Below, piece by piece: positions 24,461 through 30,881 of a DNA stretch of 30,881 bases (positions are counted from its first letter, which is position 1; the number at the start of each line of letters is the position of its first letter). The stretch spans positions 1 to 30,881 of the forward strand of contig DCJL01000016.1 in assembly GCA_002320035.1 (NCBI GenBank). Direction: 5' to 3'. This DNA comes from Clostridiales bacterium UBA1701 (GTDB lineage Bacteria; Bacillota; Clostridia; Oscillospirales; Oscillospiraceae). The notes beneath the pieces are model-generated. The model was not told the DNA's origin and ran no database searches. It saw nothing but the letters and a program-made list of their open reading frames with translations. Made by a program: the position numbers and the translations under genes.

Positions 24461-25339
24461 TTATCTGGCCTTTTCTTTTACCGCGATCCAGATCTCACAG
24501 TAGTAATCCGGGTTCCCGGTATCCGCCGAGGGGTAAAGCTCCAGCTCCGCGCCGTTGCCGTACTCGTAATTGCTCTGGGGGAAAAACTCAGTGACGATTT
24601 GGGTGTATGTCCTGCGGAAAGCCTCGGGCATCGGCCCCCGGCAGGGGAAAACCGCGTAGGTATAAGCCGGAATTTCTACAAGCTCCAGCCCTTCGCCGGT
24701 TATGGGCGCCCCGTTGTACGGCACGCCGATACCGTAAGGAAAGGCGGAATCGTCCATTTCCCCGGAAAAACAAATGCCAAGCAGGCCGCCCAGCTTTGAA
24801 AAATCCGCGCAGGCGCAGAGTTTTTCTATGGTCCCGTCCCCGCTGCATTGGCTCCAAAATTTTGAAATTTCTTCTGTGGCGGTATCGCCCTGGGGCTTGG
24901 CCACCTGTTTTCTCCTGCATAAAACCCGGAACGCGTCTCTCTTTTCGATTCTGTAATCCATCGTCCTGCCTCCTGTTAAAATAAGTTTTACGGAGAGTCT
25001 GGAAAAGGATTTTACGGTGGCTCCCCGGCGGGCTTCGCTGGGGCTTACGCCATGAAAGCGGGCGAAGGCGCGGGAAAAGCTCTCCGGACTGTCATAGCCG
25101 TATTTCAGAGCCGTGTCTATGACCTTCGGGCCGTGTTGCCTCAGTTCCTGGGCGGCCAGCGTCAGACGGCGCATGCGGGTATAGTCCCCCAGTGAGAAGC
25201 CGCACAGCATGGCAAACATCCGCTGAAAGTGAAAGGACGAGGAGCAGGCCTGACGGGCCGCCTCCCGATAGTCGATCTCCTCCGTCAAATGTTCTTCAAC
25301 ATAGTCCAGCGCACGCTGTATTCCGCTTATCCAATCCAC
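24461..25339 (-). CDS. AraC-family regulator with GyrI-like effector-binding domain
   Basis: This 292-aa protein carries an N-terminal AraC HTH pair (about residues 8-105; SSFHFQRMFAMLCGFSLGDYTRMRR and YGYDSPESFSRAFARFHG) and a C-terminal GyrI/SOUL-like small-molecule-binding domain (about 128-290; MDYRIEKRDAFRVLCRR, VEIPAYTYAVFPCRG, YEYGNGAELELYPS). The architecture is that of drug- or metabolite-responsive regulators such as the Rob/TipA-like group. The start is a GTG with GGAGG upstream. It faces away from the CNNM gene; its target is not shown. The radical SAM gene lies 81 bases upstream on the same strand. Confidence 0.9.
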   Translation of the reverse strand: MDWISGIQRALDYVEEHLTEEIDYREAARQACSSSFHFQRMFAMLCGFSLGDYTRMRRLTLAAQELRQHGPKVIDTALKYGYDSPESFSRAFARFHGVSPSEARRGATVKSFSRLSVKLILTGGRTMDYRIEKRDAFRVLCRRKQVAKPQGDTATEEISKFWSQCSGDGTIEKLCACADFSKLGGLLGICFSGEMDDSAFPYGIGVPYNGAPITGEGLELVEIPAYTYAVFPCRGPMPEAFRRTYTQIVTEFFPQSNYEYGNGAELELYPSADTGNPDYYCEIWIAVKEKAR

Positions 25340-25420
25340 ACCGAATCCTCCCTCCGTATGGCACCATTATGGCAGGCTGCGGCAAAAAAAGCATGATATT
25401 TCATGCGCTCCGCTGCCAGC

Positions 25421-26287
25421 TCATTCAAAAAGGCTTATCTGCCGCCGTTTCTTCTCAAAATGTTTCAGGTAGGCAAAAATTTCATCCTTATCGCTGCATA
25501 TCCCGGCTTTCCGGCAAAGGCGGTAAAAAAGCTCCGTCAGCTCCCGGCTCCGGGGGCTTTCCAGCATATATGCCCCGCCGTAGCGGAGGATGTAGCGTTC
25601 TTTCAGACCGGGAAAATCCCCGTCCAGCCGCTCATAAAAATACTCCCGGTTTCCCTCCCGGAGGGTAAGGCCCATGCCGAAGCAGATAATGCCCCGCACC
25701 CCAGCCTGGGCGCAGTAATCAAGAACGCCGCGTATATTTTCCTCTGTGTCGTTTATAAAGGGAAGAATGGGGCAGAGCCAGACGACAGTAGGAATTCCCG
25801 CCTCCCTCAGCTTTTTCAGCGCCAAAAAGCGCTCATAAGTGGAGCTTACGTTTGGCTCGATTTTGCGGCTGAGGGCCTCGTCATAGGTGGTCATAGTCAT
25901 CTGGATGACGCATTTCGTTTTATCGTTTATTTTCTCAAACAGCTCTACGTCCCGCAGAACCGAGGCGGATTTGGTAATAAGCGTGGCCCCGAAGCCCCGG
26001 CGCTCTATAATTTCCAGCGCCCCTTTCGTATACTCCAGCTCCCGCTCCAGGGGAATATAAGGATCCGTCATGGAGCCCATGCCGATCATGCAGGGCTTTC
26101 TTTTCCGCCGCAGGGCGTCGTCAAGAAGCGCGAGGGCGTTCTCCTTGACTTCCACATCCTCAAACGGGTGCGCCATCTGATAGCAGGCGCTGCGGGAGTC
26201 GCAGTAGATGCAGCCGTGCTGGCAGCCCCGATATAAATTCATTCCGTTTTTGGCGGATAATATCCCCTTGGCCTTAACGTAATGCAT
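25421..26287 (-). CDS. SPL-family radical SAM protein
   Basis: This 288-aa enzyme has the radical SAM cluster motif C-x3-C-x2-C at Cys22, Cys26 and Cys29 (YRGCQHGCIYC), followed by IGMGSMTDPYIPLE and a barrel with TKSASVLRD and QMTMTTYDE. These are hallmarks of the SplB/Rv2578c-like group related to spore photoproduct lyase. It is shorter than SplB and probably not itself the photolyase; the true reaction is unknown. AGGAG supports the ATG. The adjacent AraC gene may share a transcript. Confidence 0.88.
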   Translation of the reverse strand: MHYVKAKGILSAKNGMNLYRGCQHGCIYCDSRSACYQMAHPFEDVEVKENALALLDDALRRKRKPCMIGMGSMTDPYIPLERELEYTKGALEIIERRGFGATLITKSASVLRDVELFEKINDKTKCVIQMTMTTYDEALSRKIEPNVSSTYERFLALKKLREAGIPTVVWLCPILPFINDTEENIRGVLDYCAQAGVRGIICFGMGLTLREGNREYFYERLDGDFPGLKERYILRYGGAYMLESPRSRELTELFYRLCRKAGICSDKDEIFAYLKHFEKKRRQISLFE

Positions 26288-26639
26288 AGCCTGGCTCCTG
26301 TCATAGGTTTTCTGTTTCGCCTGTTTTTCCGATCGGGCAAGATCCTTTGCCGGATCAATAATAACATATTTTTTGAAGCATTGCCAAGCGCCTTTCGGCC
26401 AAATCTGTGCCTGCCCGGAGAAGAACTTTTATCCTTGTAGACAAGCGGGAAAAAATATGTTAAAGTACCTTAAAAGCCTGAAAGGAGGCCGGCTGTGGAC
26501 AGCGACGGAGGCAGTACCGGAGACGCCGCGTTATTGTTATATCGAATTTTATGGGGCGAAGCGTGACCCGTGCCGGTGAGTACGGGGAAGTGCTTGGCCT
26601 TTTTGCGCGTTTTTCGGTTTTTATAATACGGAGGACAGA
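26288..26639. other. Long leader/intergenic region of the CNNM gene, possibly structured
   Basis: No supported full gene lies here. Local pairings include GCCT/AGGC (26476-26489), GCTG/CAGC around 26492-26503, ACCGG/CCGGT (26516-26520 and 26572-26576) and CCCGT/ACGGG (26567-26586), with two T-rich stretches near 26600-26622. TTGTAG (26435-26440) with TGTTAA (26458-26463) is a weak promoter candidate. I cannot match the region to a known riboswitch. Confidence 0.35.
26495..26566 (+). CDS. Candidate 23-aa leader peptide before the CNNM gene
   Basis: AAAGGAGG (26481-26488) lies six bases before a GTG that opens MDSDGGSTGDAALLLYRILW-GEA. The ribosome-binding site is nearly ideal, but the ORF is short and has no known relative that I recognise. 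A longer overlapping frame from 26458 to 26579 has a poor site. It could be a leader peptide that controls the downstream gene. Confidence 0.25.
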   Translation: MDSDGGSTGDAALLLYRILWGEA

Positions 26640-27959
26640 ATGAATCAATCAATGTTTTTTATGATCGCTCTGCAGGTGATCCTTATCGCGCTCAACGCTG
26701 TGTTTGCCTGCGCGGAGATCGCGGTTATCTCCTTTAACGACAGAAAGCTTGCAAAGCTTGCTGCGGAGGGGGACAAGCGGGCGCTGCGCCTGGCAAGGCT
26801 CACAAGCCAGCCGGCCCGCTTCCTGGCGACCATTCAGGTGGCTATTACTCTGTCCGGTTTTCTGGGCAGCGCCTTTGCGGCGGAAAATTTTTCCGGCGTG
26901 CTGGTGGACTGGGTGCTGAGCCTGGGCCTTTCCATCCCTGTGGAGACGCTGGACTCTCTGGCAGTGGTGCTGATCACCATTCTTCTGTCGTATTTTACCC
27001 TGGTGTTCGGCGAACTCGTGCCCAAGCAGCTTGCCATGCGAAAGGCAGAGGCGCTGGCGCTTGGAATGTCTGGTCTGATAAGCGGTATTTCCCGTATTTT
27101 TGCACCTCTTGTGAGCTTCCTGACCCTCTCCACCAACGCCGTGCTCCGCCTTCTGGGCGTGGACACCGGGGCGCAGAGTGAGGAGGTCAGCGAGGAGGAG
27201 ATACTCATGATGGTGGACGCAGGCAGCGAGAAAGGAACCATCGACAACGAGGAACGGGATTTTATCCAGAATGTTTTTGCCTTTGATAATCTTACCGTGG
27301 AGGAGATCATTACCCACAGGACGGACGTCACCCTGCTGTATCTGAAGGATGGGGCTGAACGCTGGGAAAAAATAATCGGGGGGACCCGCTTTACATACTA
27401 TCCCGTATGCGGCGAGACTCCTGACAAAATTTTAGGCGTGCTCAATACCAAGGTCTATTTTCGCCTTCAGGACAAGTCCATGGAGTCCATACTCAGAGAC
27501 GCGGTTTTCCCTGCCTATTTCGTCCCGGAGACCATTACGGCGGATCTGCTTTTGAGAAACATGCGCAGGCAGAAAGCCCAGTTTGCGGTAGTCATGGATG
27601 AGTACGGCGGAATGAGCGGCATCATCACAATCAAGGATCTGCTGGAAAGGCTGGTAGGCGAGCTGGAGGATGATGTGGTCCCGGAGCAGTCGGAGGACGA
27701 ACAGGCGGAGCCGCTGGAAAATGGGCTTTGGAAGGTAGGCGGCGGCATTGAGCTGGGGACGCTGTCCTCTCTGCTGGGCATAACGCTGCCGGAGGAAGGC
27801 TTTGAGACCCTTAACGGCCTTATCTGCCACAGCCTGGGATATATTCCCCAGCCGGGAGAAAGCCTGGAGAGCGCCGGCCTTGAGATTCAGGTGGAAGAGG
27901 TGGAGGATCACCAGGTGAAATCCGTGCTTCTGCGCCTGATAGCAAAGAAAGAAAAATAA
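26640..27959 (+). CDS. CNNM/CorC-HlyC family membrane protein (hemolysin-like; cation transport)
   Basis: This 439-aa protein has an N-terminal CNNM (DUF21) membrane domain (about residues 1-190, with FACAEIAVISFNDRKLAKL and VFGELVPKQLAMRKAEALA), a CBS-domain pair (about 205-335; FDNLTVEEIITHRTDV and VMDEYGGMSGIITIKDLLE) and a CorC/HlyC domain (about 350-435). Relatives handle Mg2+ or other cations and are often mislabelled hemolysins. GGAGG lies five bases before the ATG. A long leader upstream suggests RNA-level control, but the ligand is unknown. Confidence 0.92.
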   Translation: MNQSMFFMIALQVILIALNAVFACAEIAVISFNDRKLAKLAAEGDKRALRLARLTSQPARFLATIQVAITLSGFLGSAFAAENFSGVLVDWVLSLGLSIPVETLDSLAVVLITILLSYFTLVFGELVPKQLAMRKAEALALGMSGLISGISRIFAPLVSFLTLSTNAVLRLLGVDTGAQSEEVSEEEILMMVDAGSEKGTIDNEERDFIQNVFAFDNLTVEEIITHRTDVTLLYLKDGAERWEKIIGGTRFTYYPVCGETPDKILGVLNTKVYFRLQDKSMESILRDAVFPAYFVPETITADLLLRNMRRQKAQFAVVMDEYGGMSGIITIKDLLERLVGELEDDVVPEQSEDEQAEPLENGLWKVGGGIELGTLSSLLGITLPEEGFETLNGLICHSLGYIPQPGESLESAGLEIQVEEVEDHQVKSVLLRLIAKKEK

Positions 27960-27995
27960 AAACATCCTCCCCGGTTTGGACCGCACAATGTTTTT
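27958..27995 (+). terminator. Terminator-like hairpin after the CNNM gene
   Basis: An outer 8-bp stem (27958-27965 and 27988-27995) ending in T5 encloses an inner CGGT/ACCG hairpin. It overlaps the stop codon region. Confidence 0.6.
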
Positions 27996-28162
27996 CATAC
28001 TCAGCCCATAATCAGATCAAGAGGCAAATAAAAATTTGTATTCGGCAGAAAATTATAAATTTGGCTCCAAATGAGCACAGGGCAGACAAGCAGTTCTTTT
28101 GCTTTCCGCCCGCCTGCGCTGTGGGTCAGTGCTGTGTTGAAAAAAATAATTCATAATTTCAA
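27996..28162. other. Intergenic DNA before the ferredoxin operator
   Basis: No gene is supported here. A second short inverted repeat, TTGAAA (28137-28142) and TTTCAA (28157-28162), lies directly before the 28-bp palindrome. Confidence 0.5.
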
Positions 28163-28190
28163 CATGTATGTTGTTATAACAACATACATG
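28163..28190. promoter_or_regulatory. Perfect 28-bp palindrome, probable operator of the ferredoxin gene
   Basis: Bases 28163-28190 form a perfect inverted repeat with 14-base arms centred on TTA/TAA (core ATGTTGTTATAACAACAT), 63 bases before the ferredoxin start. The symmetry suggests a dimeric repressor or a Crp/Fnr-type activator. TATAAC in its centre could also be a -10, which would place the operator over the promoter. The regulator is not identifiable from the window. Confidence 0.7.
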
Positions 28191-28253
28191 GCACCTGAAT
28201 TATATTATGCTGTGCCCAGAAGGTCAAAAAACAATACCAAGGAGGCTCAGATC

Positions 28254-28967
28254 ATGATAAGAAAGATCATTCATATTGACGAGGAGAAGTGCAATGGCTG
28301 CGGTTCCTGCGCAAACGCCTGCCACGAGGGGGCCATCGGCATGGTAAACGGCAAGGCAAAGCTGCTGCGCGATGACTACTGTGACGGACTTGGCGACTGC
28401 CTTCCCACATGTCCCACCGGCGCGATCACTTTTGTAGAGCGGGAAGCCGCCGCTTATGATGAAACGGCGGTGATGAAGAACAGGCAGGAAAAGATACAAA
28501 AGCAGGGAGCGGCTTTGCCCTGCGGCTGTCCCGGTACCCAGTCCAAAGCCATTGAGCACAAGGATTGCGACTGCGGCGGATTCGAGGCCGCAGGAGCGAT
28601 GCCCAGCCGCCTTTCCCAGTGGCCGGTGCAGATCAAGCTCGTGCCGGTCAATGCCCCTTATTTTAATGGTGCAAAGCTTCTTGTTGCCGCGGACTGCACC
28701 GCTTACGCCTACGCAAACTTCCACGAGCGTTTTATCAAGGGGAATATTGCTCTTGTCGGCTGCCCCAAGCTGGACAGCGTGGATTATTCCGAGAAGCTCG
28801 CGGAAATTATCCGAAACAACGATATCAAGAGCGTTACCGTTGTGCGCATGGAGGTTCCGTGCTGCGGTGGGATCGAACACGCCGTGAAGGCCGCGCTGCA
28901 AAGCAGCGGAAAATTTATCCCCTGGCGTGTGGTAACGCTCTCCACAGACGGAAGAATTTTGGATTGA
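28254..28967 (+). CDS. Dicluster 4Fe-4S ferredoxin-type protein
   Basis: The start at 28254 (237 aa) is chosen because AAGGAGG precedes it; the longer frame lacks such a site. The N-terminal part has CNGCGSCANACHEGAI and the second cluster motif CDGLGDCLPTCPTGAI, giving two 4Fe-4S clusters. A Cys-rich linker (PCGCPGTQ, DCDCGGFE) follows, then a C-terminal domain with QWPVQIKLVPVNAPYF, LLVAADCTAYAY, VGCPKLD and EVPCCGGIEHAV. Conserved clostridial relatives with this architecture exist, and I recall that they often neighbour hydroxylamine reductase (hcp) or Crp/Fnr genes; neither is present here. It probably acts as a cytoplasmic electron carrier. A perfect palindrome lies upstream. Confidence 0.9.
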   Translation: MIRKIIHIDEEKCNGCGSCANACHEGAIGMVNGKAKLLRDDYCDGLGDCLPTCPTGAITFVEREAAAYDETAVMKNRQEKIQKQGAALPCGCPGTQSKAIEHKDCDCGGFEAAGAMPSRLSQWPVQIKLVPVNAPYFNGAKLLVAADCTAYAYANFHERFIKGNIALVGCPKLDSVDYSEKLAEIIRNNDIKSVTVVRMEVPCCGGIEHAVKAALQSSGKFIPWRVVTLSTDGRILD

Positions 28968-29055
28968 GGAGGCGGGGATCCGGTGTTTTGCGGGCGATAA
29001 ATGCATCGGCTGCGGTACAAACAAATGTCCGCATTTCTCTCGCACAAGGCAATGA
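28966..29055 (+). pseudogene. Ferredoxin-like fragment (no intact gene)
   Basis: In one frame, just beyond the ferredoxin stop, the sequence encodes CFAGDKCIGCGTNKCPHF before a TGA. C-x2-C-x4-C resembles a damaged 4Fe-4S motif. There is no in-frame start, and the SD-like GAGGAGG before it suggests that a second gene of the operon once began here. It could be chance, but cysteine spacing and position favour a remnant. Confidence 0.4.
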
Positions 29056-29453
29056 AGTTCCTTGCGAATAACTTCGGCATAGCGCCGGTTATCAGTCCGG
29101 CAGGCGTCCGAATGTGCTTTTCATTGAAATACCCAAATACTCCGGTCGGTATTACCGACCCGGAGTATTCTGCAAATGTAGGCATTCAAAATTTTGCGGC
29201 AAGTCTGTCACAGGCCGGAGTGGAAAGCCGGATCGATATTGAGCGGATTTCCCTTGGCTTGCAGGGCCATAACTGCGGTAATGCTTATATCCGATGGACC
29301 GTGGAAAACGACGGCAGCTACTTAACGCAGAATGCGACATAGTTTTCCGACTTGATGGCCGCCGGCCTCCGCTGGGGCGGCGATGGGGACAAACAGTTTT
29401 ACAGAAGGAATATCCCATATATTGCCGAGAAATATATGGGTATGCTGTCATAA
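29001..29453 (+). pseudogene. Unidentified reading frame broken by an internal TAG
   Basis: A frame open from an ATG at 29001 to TAG at 29340-29342 continues after the TAG for another 36 codons to TAA at 29451, with protein-like content on both sides (NFGIAPVISPAGVRMC and later GLRWGGDGDKQFYRRN, IPYIAEKYMGML). A single base change could have made the amber codon. I do not recognise the family. The start may be 29052, and no strong ribosome-binding site is visible. It lies between the ferredoxin gene and an AT-rich two-component pair. Confidence 0.4.
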
Positions 29454-29527
29454 TGTGATAAAGTTATCTAACAAGCAATACCTTTATTAATGTTTTATTA
29501 ATCTTGCTCATATTCAATCTGGAGAAA

Positions 29528-29556
29528 TTGACAGGCGCATTTAGAGAAACTATTAT
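29528..29556 (+). promoter_or_regulatory. SigA promoter of the VanR-like gene
   Basis: TTGACA (29528-29533) and TATTAT (29551-29556) are separated by 17 bases, about 37 bases before the start codon. A direct repeat of TTATTAAT lies just upstream (29490-29509). Confidence 0.75.
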
Positions 29557-29593
29557 TAGCATAGAAATCAGCTTGTTTTTTACAGAGGTAATT

Positions 29594-30283
29594 ATGAGCG
29601 CAAAAATATTACTGATAGAGGATAATATTGAGATCGCGAATCTTGTTGAGTTGTATTTGAAAAATGAAGGATTCGTTGTTTTAAAATTTAATAATGCAGA
29701 AGATGCTGAGCGTGTGATTGAGAATGAGGAACTTGATCTTGCTATTTTGGATATTGTACTGCCAAATGCTGATGGGCTTTCTGTATGTATAAAGATAAGG
29801 GAAAAATATACATATCCTGTAATAATGCTCACTTCCAAAATAGCATCGTCAGATAAAGTAATGGGGCTGACATTTGGAGCTGACGACTATGTTACAAAGC
29901 CGTTTGACCCCATGGAGCTTATTGCACGCGTAAAAGCACAGCTGCGTCGTTATAAACAATATAGTGCGCCCAAAAACAGCAATGTGTTAGAACTTGGCGA
30001 TCTGCGCATAGAACTTGATTCCCACAGTTGTTTTGTGAACGAGGAGATTGTTGACCTTACACCCACTGAGTTTAATATTCTTTGTATTTTGTGCAAAAAC
30101 AAAGGCAATGTTGTCAGCTCGGAAGAATTGTTCCATGAGCTATGGAACGAGGCGTATTTTTGTAAAAGCACAAATCCGATACCTGTCCATATCAGCCATA
30201 TAAGGGAGAAAATACGAGACAGTCTTGAAAACCCAAGATATATAAAAACAGTATGGGGGGTCGGCTACAAAATTGAAGAATAA
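29594..30283 (+). CDS. OmpR-family response regulator, VanR-like
   Basis: The start at 29594 (230 aa) follows AGAGGT; the upstream in-frame ATG has no site. The receiver domain (residues 1-115) has Asp10, the phospho-acceptor Asp53 (LAILDIVLP), and Lys102 in DDYVTKPFDP. The winged-helix domain (about 130-228) has LTPTEFNILCILCKNKGNVVSS and ends IKTVWGVGYKIEE. It is strikingly close in wording to VanR of the vancomycin-resistance operons. No van ligase genes are in the window. Base composition is far more AT-rich than the chromosomal genes to the left, a sign of transfer. The sensor gene overlaps it by 11 bases but is truncated. Confidence 0.93.
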   Translation: MSAKILLIEDNIEIANLVELYLKNEGFVVLKFNNAEDAERVIENEELDLAILDIVLPNADGLSVCIKIREKYTYPVIMLTSKIASSDKVMGLTFGADDYVTKPFDPMELIARVKAQLRRYKQYSAPKNSNVLELGDLRIELDSHSCFVNEEIVDLTPTEFNILCILCKNKGNVVSSEELFHELWNEAYFCKSTNPIPVHISHIREKIRDSLENPRYIKTVWGVGYKIEE

Positions 30284-30620
30284 AAAAACTGGGCAGTATG
30301 CCGTGTTCAAAAAGAAACTTTTCATAAAGCTCATTATAGTATTCGCGATTTCCACCCTGGGCATATTTTTTGTGCGCAGCTTAATCTCCGGGAAAGCGGG
30401 AGAGTTTATTTCAAAACTCCTTGGTATCTGGCTGCATTTGGACGAATCAAACGCACAAAGAGCGTACTTTTATGCAATTGGCAATCTTACAGAGCCGTTG
30501 ATGGCTATTGTGATTCTGCTTGCACTGCTGATAAGCCTCACGGTATTTGCAAAACACTTTAGGTCAGTTTACAAGGAACTACACGCAGACCACGAAACGG
30601 GGGCTGCTGACAACAAATAA
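30273..30620 (+). pseudogene. Truncated VanS-like sensor (membrane domain only)
   Basis: This ORF begins at a TTG overlapping the regulator, as in vanR-vanS pairs, and encodes 115 aa. It keeps two membrane segments (about 15-33 and 68-88) and the VanS-like extracellular loop FVRSLISGKAGEFISKLLGI with RAYFYAIGN. After FAKHFRSVYKEL it ends in ADHETGAADNK; the HAMP, histidine (DHp) and ATPase domains are missing. The final residues may belong to another gene joined by recombination. It cannot act as a kinase. Confidence 0.8.
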
Positions 30621-30668
30621 AGGCTGAGTATAAAGCACCGGGAAAGTGCGAGATATTCAGCCTGTTTT
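30621..30668 (+). terminator. Two-tier hairpin terminator after the truncated sensor
   Basis: AGGCTGA (30621-30627) pairs with TCAGCCT (30657-30663), enclosing a GCAC/GTGC hairpin, and is followed by GTTTT. It starts one base after the stop codon and could terminate the two-component transcript or an element-borne one. Confidence 0.7.
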
Positions 30669-30682
30669 GTTGTCCGGGGTTT

Positions 30683-30725
30683 CCAAAGGGGCTTGCCCCT
30701 TGGCACACGACTTTGCTTGCAAAGT
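30683..30725. repeat. Two tandem hairpins sharing a GC-TT-GC loop
   Basis: AAGGGGC-TT-GCCCCTT (30686-30701) and ACTTTGC-TT-GCAAAGT (30710-30725) each have perfect 7-base arms and the same CTTG centre. They lie just before the long inverted repeat. Confidence 0.65.
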
Positions 30726-30752
30726 GTAGTGTGTTATACGCTCTGTCGGCGT

Positions 30753-30805
30753 TGCCGCTTCAAATGCCGTTGCCGCCGGGGAGGGCAAGGGCATTTGAAG
30801 CGGCA
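30753..30805. repeat. Long inverted repeat, candidate oriT structure
   Basis: Perfect 16-base arms (30753-30768 and 30790-30805) enclose a further TTGCC/GGCAA pairing (30770-30774 and 30784-30788). Such long imperfect hairpins beside a relaxase gene are typical of transfer origins. The nick site is not identifiable. Confidence 0.55.
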
Positions 30806-30881
30806 GGAAAACAGGGCTGTGATTGCGTGGCGTGAAGCCACAAGCGCAGGACTGGTTTCATCAGCAGACAGGGCGTATATG

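Larger units (their letters stand above)
30621..30881. mobile_element. Probable ICE segment (Tn1549-like oriT/relaxase-proximal DNA), cut by the window edge
   Basis: The last 260 bases contain no gene but are dense in hairpins. The text from about 30670 on (CCGGGG, GGGGCTTGCCCC, repeated CTTGC, GTGTGTTATACGCTCTGTC, then the GCCGCTTCAAATG inverted repeat) resembles, as I recall it, the conserved leader next to mobilisation genes in Tn1549-type elements of gut Firmicutes. This is recollection and was not checked by a search. It may be an intact element continuing to the right, or a remnant. Confidence 0.5.

Noticed and set aside
25421..26287. Spore photoproduct lyase (SplB)
   Set aside because: The radical SAM motif and group features are shared, but the protein is shorter than SplB and its context gives no link to spores or DNA repair.
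26373..26579. A 68-codon ORF upstream of the CNNM gene
   Set aside because: Its start has no site and it overlaps the leader; only the inner GTG ORF with AAAGGAGG was kept, with low confidence.
28163..28190. A Rex (NADH) operator
   Set aside because: The TTGTTA and TAACAA halves touch directly, without the spacer that Rex sites have, so Rex was not named.
29340..29342. Amber codon read as pyrrolysine
   Set aside because: No pyl genes or methylamine methyltransferase context are present, and the region already looks degraded; a nonsense mutation is simpler.

Overview
The window looks like chromosomal DNA of an anaerobic, Gram-positive gut-type clostridium, most likely Oscillospirales/Oscillospiraceae. 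This is inferred from gene content and style only. Most of it is GC-rich. It carries a membrane pyrophosphatase, an Etf-linked acyl-CoA dehydrogenase cluster, ferredoxin-type proteins, a sortase-type NPKTG surface protein and strong AGGAGG ribosome-binding sites. No rRNA, tRNA or CRISPR array was seen.

Layout. 1-190: an inverted-repeat-bounded segment and a strong terminator. 192-2551 (-): two tandem CapA/PGA_cap-type anchored proteins. 2711-4702 (-): membrane pyrophosphatase HppA. 5371-7980 (+): large secreted, sortase-anchored repeat protein. 8343-14277 (+): glycogen operon of branching enzyme, glycogen synthase and a GH13 enzyme with an unusual N-terminal region, followed by an Fe-S aldo/keto reductase (14292-15392). 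15440-17068 (-): small lipoprotein and an AraC regulator. 17447-21695 (+): acyl-CoA dehydrogenase, EtfB, EtfA and a class III CoA-transferase, divergent from the AraC gene and ending at a strong terminator. 21839-24145 (+): overlapping three-gene lipid operon of CrtO-type acyltransferase, MGDG-synthase-type glycosyltransferase and PAP2 phosphatase. 24154-24342 (-): a very compact unit with two tiny ORFs, an extended -10 promoter and a terminator. 24461-26287 (-): AraC/GyrI regulator and an SPL-type radical SAM protein. 26640-27959 (+): CNNM/CorC-type membrane protein behind a long leader. 28254-28967 (+): dicluster ferredoxin behind a perfect 28-bp palindrome.

From about 28968 the sequence looks like a recombination scar. 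It holds a ferredoxin-like fragment and a reading frame broken by an amber codon. Next come an AT-rich VanR-like response regulator and a VanS-like sensor that keeps only its membrane domain. The last 260 bases are non-coding, hairpin-rich DNA resembling the oriT/relaxase-proximal region of Tn1549-type conjugative elements. The right edge is therefore probably the start of, or a scar from, an integrative element.

How the genes work together. The glg genes build and trim glycogen. The CoA-transferase/dehydrogenase/Etf set can activate an unsaturated carboxylic acid as its CoA ester, reduce it and recycle CoA, and its natural regulator candidate is the divergent AraC protein. The lipid operon probably makes and modifies a membrane glycolipid. 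The most unusual items are the micro-ORF unit at 24154-24342, the acid-reduction cluster, the GH13 N-terminal region, the CNNM leader, the ferredoxin palindrome and the VanS/ICE junction.
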